This document shows positions 14,572 through 21,339 of a DNA stretch of 24,333 nucleotides, piece after piece. The first letter of the stretch is position 1. Each line of letters opens with the position of its first letter. The notes under the pieces were generated by a model, which was not told where the DNA came from, did no database searches, and saw only the letters and a program-made list of their open reading frames with translations. The stretch spans positions 1 to 24,333 of the forward strand of contig PAZO01000022.1 in assembly GCA_002715665.1 (NCBI GenBank), written 5' to 3'. This DNA is from Chloroflexota bacterium (GTDB lineage Bacteria; Chloroflexota; Dehalococcoidia; SAR202; GCA-002694895). The position numbers and the translations under genes were made by a program.

Positions 14572-15518
14572 ATTCTCTCCGATTTAAGTCTTAGTTCATC
14601 AAATTCTTTTTTGAATGGCATAGAATCTGTTGCACCAGATTTTTGCACTGCTACACATCCACTAATAATTCCACTATATATCAATTCTTTAAATTCAACA
14701 TTTTTAGATATACCTAAACTTAGTCCACCACTAAATGCATCCCCTGCGGCTACGGAATCTACCACAGTAATATCTGACGGAGTTTTAATAAAGTAAGATT
14801 CTTTATTGTTATATCCATATGCACCTAATTCAGCCATAGTTATTATTACATTTTTAACACCTCTATCAATAAAGATTTTAGATGCTTCCATAGCCTGCTT
14901 TTCTGTTATAACTTCTTTAACTCCTGATAAAGTTTGAGCCTCAGTTTGATTAGGAATTAAGTAGTCAATATATTTATATGCAGAATCAGGTAATGTATTT
15001 GCAGGAGCAGGATCCCACACAACTAATTTATTATGGGTTTTGGCAATTTTTGCTGCCTCACATGAGACATTCATTGGTATTTCTGATTGTAAAACAAGTA
15101 AATCTATACCTTTAATTATATTTTTAAGATAATTTAATTCCTGATCCTGACAAAGATAGTTTGCTCCTGGTGCTTGTATTATTGAATTCTGACCATCAGA
15201 ATCTAATATTATGTTGGCTACTCCCGTATAAGTTGAATTATCTTTAAAAATCCCTTCAACACTAATATTTTCATTTTTAAAATTCTCAATTAAATTATTT
15301 GCAAAATCATCATTACCTACTCTGCCAATCATAGTTGTATTAAGGCCTAATCTACTACATGCAACTGCCTGATTGGCTCCTTTACCTCCGGGTGTTACAA
15401 AAAAATCACTTCCAACAATAGTTTCTCCTGCAACAGGCATATCCTTCACTACTGAAAAAAAATCTATATTTATACCGCCCAGAATACAAACATTAAAATC
15501 AGAGGATTGAAATGTCAT
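14568..15518 (-). CDS. PfkB-family carbohydrate kinase, probable ribokinase
   Basis: Phosphorylates ribose or a related pentose or nucleoside with ATP. 316 aa, full length. Signatures are GGINIDFF near the N-terminus, the substrate motif TPGGKGANQAVACSRLG (residues 42-58), PNQTEA (189-194) and the anion-hole/catalytic segment VDSVAAGDAFSGG (253-265) with Asp260 as base. Ribokinase itself usually has VDTTxAGD here; Thr to Ser is conservative. GGKGANQA favours ribokinase over fructokinase. The ATG at 15516-15518 has a GGAGG six nt upstream, inside the end of the M24 gene, and overlaps that gene by 20 bp. No transporter or ribose pyranase is nearby. Confidence 0.88.
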   Translation of the reverse strand: MTFQSSDFNVCILGGINIDFFSVVKDMPVAGETIVGSDFFVTPGGKGANQAVACSRLGLNTTMIGRVGNDDFANNLIENFKNENISVEGIFKDNSTYTGVANIILDSDGQNSIIQAPGANYLCQDQELNYLKNIIKGIDLLVLQSEIPMNVSCEAAKIAKTHNKLVVWDPAPANTLPDSAYKYIDYLIPNQTEAQTLSGVKEVITEKQAMEASKIFIDRGVKNVIITMAELGAYGYNNKESYFIKTPSDITVVDSVAAGDAFSGGLSLGISKNVEFKELIYSGIISGCVAVQKSGATDSMPFKKEFDELRLKSERI

Positions 15519-16653
15519 CGGGAGCCTCCAATATAAATTTATTTAAAGGATTGTTTCCTGTATCATTGATGTGCGTTACTACTTCTATCCTTGATCCTTG
15601 ACCTTCTATATTATGAAGATCTAGTTTTACAGCTAATGTCATGTTTGGTTTGATTTCAAAATCATTAGTAGAACTCAAGTCCGGCTCTTCCACAACATCC
15701 AAACCTACTCCATGTCCTACTCCTCTTCTACCAGACACATATGGAGTAAAATTATCAGCAAATCCTAAAGGTTCTAATCTTTCTAAGATAGAATCATATA
15801 TGCTTAAAGATGATGTGTAAGGCTTTATCTGAGGAATAATTTCTTTAATTATACGGTGACATGAAAGGACTGATTTTCTTTTCAATTCACTTGCACCTGG
15901 CATTAGTATAGTAAATCCAGAATCATTACAATAATTTTCATAAGAAGGATTAAAGTCAATCATAACAAAATCTCCTTCTTCTATTTTTCTGTTCGATGGT
16001 CTCCATGCAGGATAATTAGTATTTGGACCAGACATAATTACAGTAGCAGAACCTAAATCTGATCCCATTTTTCTACCGATATACTCTGCCTCAGCAGCAA
16101 TTTGTATTTCAGTCATTCCCACTTCACATTTGTTAACAATTTGAGATAAAACATAATCATTAATCGAAGCTGCTTTTGATAAGAGTTTTATTTCAGAATC
16201 ACTTTTTATGGATCTTATGTCAGAAAGCAAATTACCACACTCGACATATTCAACATCAGATAATACGGTTTTTATAGAATCAAATATTTTAATAGGGAGT
16301 AAGTTGTCACCAATTATTCCTATTCTAGATTTATCATTACTAATTGACGAAAATACTGATCCAATTTGAGATTCTATTTCACTTATTGATCTAACATCTG
16401 CTATAGGGATTTTATCCTGAGCAGCATATGCATTTAATCTACCTATAAAAACAACAGGATCTTCATCTTTAACTAAAGTAATAAGCTGAGGTGATTCTTC
16501 AATTACATTTATTGGTTTGTAATTTGTGAAATAAGTTGAGTTTCCAGATCTGTATTCGTCAGAAAATATAATCAAAGCATCTAAAGAGTTTTGAAACATT
16601 TTCTGTCTCATTAAATTTAATCTTGTATCTAATTCTTGTTTTTTAATATCCAT
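15499..16653 (-). CDS. M24-family creatinase/aminopeptidase-fold protein with altered metal site
   Basis: 384 aa with the two-domain layout of Xaa-Pro aminopeptidase, prolidase and creatinase. The N-terminal domain is about 1-150 and the pita-bread domain about 155-375. Three of the five usual metal ligands are visible: Asp233 (MIDFNPS), Asp244 (YCNDSGF) and His314 (GVGHGVGLDV). Glu357 in SRIEV matches the final one. The fourth, normally Glu in 'TIEPG', is Lys343 in LAVKLDL. The second conserved His, normally in 'VHExP', is Val321 in DVVEEP. It is therefore unlikely to be an ordinary di-metal aminopeptidase and may be a creatinase-like hydrolase acting on a C-N bond. It lies 10 bp after the S9 peptidase gene and overlaps the ribokinase gene. 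Confidence 0.85.
   Translation of the reverse strand: MDIKKQELDTRLNLMRQKMFQNSLDALIIFSDEYRSGNSTYFTNYKPINVIEESPQLITLVKDEDPVVFIGRLNAYAAQDKIPIADVRSISEIESQIGSVFSSISNDKSRIGIIGDNLLPIKIFDSIKTVLSDVEYVECGNLLSDIRSIKSDSEIKLLSKAASINDYVLSQIVNKCEVGMTEIQIAAEAEYIGRKMGSDLGSATVIMSGPNTNYPAWRPSNRKIEEGDFVMIDFNPSYENYCNDSGFTILMPGASELKRKSVLSCHRIIKEIIPQIKPYTSSLSIYDSILERLEPLGFADNFTPYVSGRRGVGHGVGLDVVEEPDLSSTNDFEIKPNMTLAVKLDLHNIEGQGSRIEVVTHINDTGNNPLNKFILEAPDDISIL
15525..15529 (-). promoter_or_regulatory. Shine-Dalgarno site of ribokinase gene
   Basis: On the minus strand GGAGG sits 6 nt upstream of the ATG at 15516-15518 and inside the M24 coding sequence. It fixes the ribokinase start and indicates coupled translation. 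Confidence 0.65.
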
Positions 16654-16663
16654 GGTTTAATAT

Positions 16664-18607
16664 TCAAAGTCTTTCTGAGTTTTCAATTTTAATATTGTTT
16701 AATTTATCAAATGCAGTAAATTTCAGCACTTTACTATAAAAAAACAATTCAGACTCAAGAGAAGATTTAATGTTTTCAGATTTTCTAAATCCATGTTGTT
16801 CTCCTTCATACATAACTAACGAGAAAGGGATTTTTTTGTCTCTCAATCCTTGAGCCATTATTTCCGCTTGTGACGGAGGAACAATTTTATCTTCAGTTCC
16901 TTGAAAAATTATCATTGGGCATGAAAGTTGATCAGTAAAGTTTATGGCCGATCTATTGTAATATTTTTCTTTTTCTTCAGGATATTTACCAATAAGAGAA
17001 TCCAAATATCTTGATTCAAATTTGTGAGTGTCGTCAATAAATACAGATAAGTCTGCTATTCCGTAATATGTTGCACCTACTGCAAATCGTTTATGAAAAG
17101 TCAAAGCATTTATTGTTGTATAGCCTCCAGCAGATCCTCCTTTAATTGCTACTCTAGATGAATCTACTAATCCTCTATTTGAAAGAAAATCAACAGCAGC
17201 AATACAATCATCAGTATCATATACACCCCAATTTCCTTTTAGAGAGTCTCTGTATTTTCTTCCATAACCAGCAGATCCTCGATAATTCACATCAACTACA
17301 GCAAATCCTCTATTTGTCCAATATTGGATAGATAAATTAAGTGAATTACTTGTAGCACCTGTAGGCCCACCATGGCTAATTACAAGAAGAGGAGGTTTTT
17401 CGCTTTTTAAACCTTCAAATTTTTTATTTGTGGGTTTATAAAAGTAAGCATAAGATATGTCATTTGAGGTTGTATCAAATGTTATTTCTTCAGCTATTGA
17501 AATCTCATCACTGTCAATTTGAATACTATTTGATTCTTTTAAAATATCTACATTAGTAGTACTTAAATCTAATGAGCATAATTCGCTGCTTGTTGTCGGA
17601 GATGCTCCTATATATATCGCTTTGTCATCACAAAAACTCAAATCACTTATAGAAGTCTGATTTACTTCAATTTCTTCGATAATTTCACCTGATAAACTAA
17701 TTTTACGAATCAATCCTTTGTTTTTATCATTTGAAGAACCTTTTAGAAAAATATAATCTTGATAAATAAAATAAGTTCTAAAACCAAATTGCCATGCGGG
17801 GCCTCCATGATCAATTTCTTCTTTTAATACGTCAGATGTTTTTTGGTCTGAATATTTCTTAAGATTCCACCAGCCAGAACCGTCACTTATATAAATCAAT
17901 TCACCTTTATTTGTCCATTCAGGTTGAACGATACTAATATTTGTTGATCCATCAATTTTTAATTTATTTGATATGTTTTGTGAATCGAAATCTGCAATAT
18001 ACAATTCATTACCATCCCAAGGCATGTTAGGGTGATCCCATTCTAACCAGCATATTTGATTTGAAATAGGATTTGGCCTTGGTGAAGAATAAAAATCTCT
18101 TCCGGAAGCTAAAACAATTGTTTCTGAGGAAATTGTTGAAACTGCTACTATCTCATTTTGAGCTTCTTTGTCTTTGATATGAGTTTCTCTTACACAAAAT
18201 ATCCATTTACCATCATTTGATAATGTTAAATCAGCATATCTGATTCCCATAGGAATATCAGATGGTTCTGTTATAGAAGAAATTTTATCATCAGATATTT
18301 TGTATATAAGTTGATCTTCCCAATTAGTAAAAAACACAATCTCATCCCTAACTGCAAAAGATCCTCCTCCATATTCATGCACTGCATTTCTAGAGTTGAA
18401 ATTTGACGGGATAACATCTTTTGTTGTTCCATCAGGGCTGTGTTTAATAATTACAGATCTACCAGATTCGGAGGGTCTTCCTTCTAAAAAATAAATATCG
18501 TGATTATCAATTCTGATTTCACCAAATCTTAATCCACCTTCAATGATTGTTTCAGGTGTAAATATTGATTCCCAAGATCCAAATTGTGATTGTTTTTTTG
18601 TTCCCAT
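16664..18607 (-). CDS. S9-family (prolyl oligopeptidase-type) serine peptidase
   Basis: 647-aa serine peptidase of the dipeptidyl/acylaminoacyl peptidase group. An N-terminal beta-propeller (about 20-390) contains repeated strands such as YGGGSFAVRDE and EWTNKGELIYISDGSGW. A C-terminal alpha/beta-hydrolase (about 400-640) begins PPLLVISHGGPTG. The triad is Ser492 (GGSAGGY), Asp573 (GTEDKIVPP) and His605 (EGEQHGFR), all in expected order. There is no signal peptide, so it is probably cytoplasmic and degrades imported peptides. It is the first gene of the minus-strand operon with M24, ribokinase and BtpA. The ATG at 18605-18607 has no recognisable Shine-Dalgarno, so initiation may be leaderless or nearly so. 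Confidence 0.93.
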   Translation of the reverse strand: MGTKKQSQFGSWESIFTPETIIEGGLRFGEIRIDNHDIYFLEGRPSESGRSVIIKHSPDGTTKDVIPSNFNSRNAVHEYGGGSFAVRDEIVFFTNWEDQLIYKISDDKISSITEPSDIPMGIRYADLTLSNDGKWIFCVRETHIKDKEAQNEIVAVSTISSETIVLASGRDFYSSPRPNPISNQICWLEWDHPNMPWDGNELYIADFDSQNISNKLKIDGSTNISIVQPEWTNKGELIYISDGSGWWNLKKYSDQKTSDVLKEEIDHGGPAWQFGFRTYFIYQDYIFLKGSSNDKNKGLIRKISLSGEIIEEIEVNQTSISDLSFCDDKAIYIGASPTTSSELCSLDLSTTNVDILKESNSIQIDSDEISIAEEITFDTTSNDISYAYFYKPTNKKFEGLKSEKPPLLVISHGGPTGATSNSLNLSIQYWTNRGFAVVDVNYRGSAGYGRKYRDSLKGNWGVYDTDDCIAAVDFLSNRGLVDSSRVAIKGGSAGGYTTINALTFHKRFAVGATYYGIADLSVFIDDTHKFESRYLDSLIGKYPEEKEKYYNRSAINFTDQLSCPMIIFQGTEDKIVPPSQAEIMAQGLRDKKIPFSLVMYEGEQHGFRKSENIKSSLESELFFYSKVLKFTAFDKLNNIKIENSERL

Positions 18608-18717
18608 AATTATTTAAGTATAAGTTTAACAAATTAATTTATCTATATAATTATGAAATAATATAACTATAATAATTTATGGTTGTACATAAAAATTAAA
18701 ATTCGGGTAAAAATAAT
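18608..18717. promoter_or_regulatory. Divergent intergenic region, S9 peptidase / recQ
   Basis: The longest gap in the window (110 bp), very A/T-rich. On the plus strand TATAAT at 18668-18673 would place a start near 18680 and a leader of about 38 nt for recQ. On the minus strand TATACT (18617-18622) is a possible -10 close to the S9 ATG. No -35 partner with proper spacing is convincing for either. No palindrome, riboswitch or small gene was seen. Confidence 0.4.
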
Positions 18718-20526
18718 TTGACAAATCAATTTAAAGATATATTAAAAAACACTTTTGGTTTTGATGAATATTTACCATACCAAGAAAAAATCATTTCTTC
18801 AGTTTTTAACAAAAAAGATGTATTAGCAATTATGCCCACAGGTTCAGGAAAATCTTTAACTTATCAGGTACCTGCTATGTTATTTGATGGATTAACCCTG
18901 GTGGTTTCTCCAATGATATCTTTGATGAAAGACCAATCTGATGCTTTAAATGAATTGGGAATCAGGGCTAGAAGTTTGAATTCATCATATTCATTATCCG
19001 AAAATAGTCAAACAATAAATTTAATTAAAAATAACCATTTGAAAATTCTATTTGTTGCACCAGAACGACTTCTTCAGACTGAAACATTAAACCTACTTAA
19101 AAAAACAAAAGTTTCATTTATTGCCATTGACGAAGCTCACTGTGTATCGCAATGGGGTCATGATTTCAGAGAAGAATATTTAAAATTGGGGGAAGTAAGG
19201 CCCGAATTAAAAATCAACGCACCTATTCTATCTCTTACTGCTACAGCAGATAATCGTACAAAAAAAGAAATAGTAGATAAAATATATCTGAGTAAATCTC
19301 CTGTAATAATAGAAAGTGGTTATGATAGGCCAAATTTATTTTTATCATTTGTCCCTAAAAATAACGCCAAGAACCAAGTCTTATCATTTATTGAACAACA
19401 AGAAAACAATAGTGGGATTATATACTGTTCATCAAGGAAAAAAACTGAAGACCTAGCAAAATTTATTAAAAGTAATGGATATAAGAATGTACTACCTTAT
19501 CATGCTGGATTAAGTGCTATGGAACGATCAGACGCTCACGAATTATTTAAAAACAATGATGATGCAATTATAACAGCAACAATAGCGTTTGGAATGGGAA
19601 TAGATAAGCCTAATGTTAGATTTGTATGTCATTTAGATATGCCAAGCAACATAGAAAGCTATTATCAAGAAATTGGGAGAGCCGGAAGAGATGGGCTTCC
19701 AGCAAAGACATTAACAATCTACGGGATGGATGACATCATGCTTAGATCGGAACAAATTCAATCAAAAGAATCAAATGAAGAGCAAAAACGATTAGAATTC
19801 CAAAGACTAGGAGCTTTGATATCACTATGTGATGCAACAAGATGCAGAAGGCAGGTTTTATTGAACTATTTTAATGAGCAAATTGAGGAATGTAATAATT
19901 GTGACATTTGCTTAGATGGAATTGATTTAATTGATGGAACTGAAGATGCCCAAAAAATACTTTCTGCTATAAAAAGAACAGGAGAAAGATTTGGATCAAA
20001 TCATATTATAAATATTCTTATTGGGAAAGAAACTGATAATATAATCAAATTTGCTCACGACAAGTTAAAAACATTTGGAGTTGGTGAAAATCATAACGCG
20101 ATTCAATGGAGATCTATAATCAGACAAATGTATTCTGCAGGATACATCAATATAGAAATAGAAAAATATGGAGCATTAAAAATTACTGTGACTGGGAATG
20201 AAATATTATATGGTAAAAGAAATTTCTCAAAACGATCGCAAGATGTAGTTGCTCCTAAAAAAACAAAAGTACAAAAACAAGAAATAAGTTTAAATGAAGA
20301 TAGTGAATCAATTATTATTTCTAATTTATTAAAAAAATACAGAACAGGAAAATCAAAAGAAAAAAATGTGCCACCTTACGTTATTTATGCAGACAGAACA
20401 GTAATAGAATTAGCAAATCATAAACCCAATCTTATCGAAAATTTATTTAATATATACGGATTAGGTAAATCAAAAATCGAAGAATACGGGGAAGATATTA
20501 TTAAAATTATTACAGAAAAAAAATAA
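18718..20526 (+). CDS. recQ: ATP-dependent DNA helicase RecQ
   Basis: 3'-5' DNA helicase for recombination and fork repair. 602 aa, close to E. coli RecQ. Motifs are PYQEKII (motif 0), TGSGKS (41-46), DEAHCVSQWGHDFR (DEAH at 138-141), SLTATAD (III), GIIYCSSRKKTE (IV), ATIAFGMGIDKPNVRFVCH (V) and QEIGRAGRDGLP (VI). The RecQ-C-terminal zinc site uses Cys376, Cys392, Cys395 and Cys398. A winged-helix segment follows (about 405-505), then an HRDC domain (about 530-602, YVIYADRTVIELANHKP). The start is TTG. The nearest upstream in-frame ATG (18679) meets a stop six codons later, and the next internal Met lies beyond motif 0. Full domain set, so presumed active. Confidence 0.96.
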   Translation: MTNQFKDILKNTFGFDEYLPYQEKIISSVFNKKDVLAIMPTGSGKSLTYQVPAMLFDGLTLVVSPMISLMKDQSDALNELGIRARSLNSSYSLSENSQTINLIKNNHLKILFVAPERLLQTETLNLLKKTKVSFIAIDEAHCVSQWGHDFREEYLKLGEVRPELKINAPILSLTATADNRTKKEIVDKIYLSKSPVIIESGYDRPNLFLSFVPKNNAKNQVLSFIEQQENNSGIIYCSSRKKTEDLAKFIKSNGYKNVLPYHAGLSAMERSDAHELFKNNDDAIITATIAFGMGIDKPNVRFVCHLDMPSNIESYYQEIGRAGRDGLPAKTLTIYGMDDIMLRSEQIQSKESNEEQKRLEFQRLGALISLCDATRCRRQVLLNYFNEQIEECNNCDICLDGIDLIDGTEDAQKILSAIKRTGERFGSNHIINILIGKETDNIIKFAHDKLKTFGVGENHNAIQWRSIIRQMYSAGYINIEIEKYGALKITVTGNEILYGKRNFSKRSQDVVAPKKTKVQKQEISLNEDSESIIISNLLKKYRTGKSKEKNVPPYVIYADRTVIELANHKPNLIENLFNIYGLGKSKIEEYGEDIIKIITEKK

Positions 20527-20580
20527 TTAGGATTTGCATAATAGTACTGGGTTAAAATCTAAAATCTTTGTCAAAAAATA

Positions 20581-21339
20581 TTATTTACATTTCCATATAC
20601 CTAAAAGGTTATTTTTTGCTTCTTCTGCAGAGTTGTCAAAGATAGATTTTATATTAGGCAATTGTTGATCTATGTATTTTTCAGAAACATTTAATCCATA
20701 TCCGTACTTAATCAAATAGTCATTGACTAAAACTTCTCCTTCAGAATCAATTGATGTAACGTATCTCAAATGTCTCCCGTAGTAATCTGTATCAACTTTG
20801 CCTTTGTAAAGACGAACTTTATTTGGACGATTATAATTTCCAAGCATAACTAACAATTTGTTTTTCAAAGTTGCATCATGATAGAAGCATTCATTTTTTT
20901 CAGGTGTATCTACCCCCAAATATCTAATTATTCTTCCATCAATTAATTCAATTGTGTCTCCATCAATCACTCTTGCAACTTCTGAATCTTCGTATTCTAT
21001 TCCTTTAAATATACTTTCTGCTAAATTGTATTTAACAAAAGATTTAAATACTTCTTCTATAGCCTTATCAGAATCAATAAACAAATTATCTATAGGTGTA
21101 TCAGGAATAACATTAGAAGGTAATGCTACAGAAGGAATTGGAAGTGAAATACTTGTAGAATTTGATAATAGTGAAGACATTGATGAAGTTGAAAATTCTG
21201 TAGAGTTTAATTGAGAATTAATTTTTACATTTGATTTTTTATACATTTCAGAATCTGGGAGATCCGTTGTACAAGCAAACAAAAAAACTAATAATATAGA
21301 TACAAATAATTTCAACTTATTTAGTTTTAAATATCCCAT
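20581..21339 (-). CDS. Lipoprotein thermonuclease (staphylococcal nuclease-like)
   Basis: 252-aa predicted lipoprotein with a lipobox LFAC (Cys23), a Ser/Thr/Pro-rich linker (about 30-85) and a C-terminal SNase domain (about 115-252). Catalytic residues equivalent to staphylococcal nuclease are all present: Asp128 (IDGDT), Arg139 and Asp144 with Glu147 (RYLGVDTPE), and Arg189 (YYGRHLRY). Cys151 and Cys251 bracket the domain and could form a disulfide. It should be a Ca-dependent surface nuclease that cuts environmental DNA or RNA, perhaps for phosphorus or nucleotide scavenging. It overlaps the end of the 978-codon gene by 23 bp and is the last gene of that operon. A 54-bp gap without a terminator hairpin separates it from convergent recQ. 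Confidence 0.92.
   Translation of the reverse strand: MGYLKLNKLKLFVSILLVFLFACTTDLPDSEMYKKSNVKINSQLNSTEFSTSSMSSLLSNSTSISLPIPSVALPSNVIPDTPIDNLFIDSDKAIEEVFKSFVKYNLAESIFKGIEYEDSEVARVIDGDTIELIDGRIIRYLGVDTPEKNECFYHDATLKNKLLVMLGNYNRPNKVRLYKGKVDTDYYGRHLRYVTSIDSEGEVLVNDYLIKYGYGLNVSEKYIDQQLPNIKSIFDNSAEEAKNNLLGIWKCK

Noticed and set aside
18608..18717. Small RNA or tRNA gene in the longest gap
   Set aside because: The sequence is uniformly A/T-rich, with no cloverleaf-like or G/C-stem structure.
20527..20580. Rho-independent terminator between convergent recQ and the nuclease gene
   Set aside because: I found no stable GC-containing inverted repeat followed by a T-run in this 54-bp gap.
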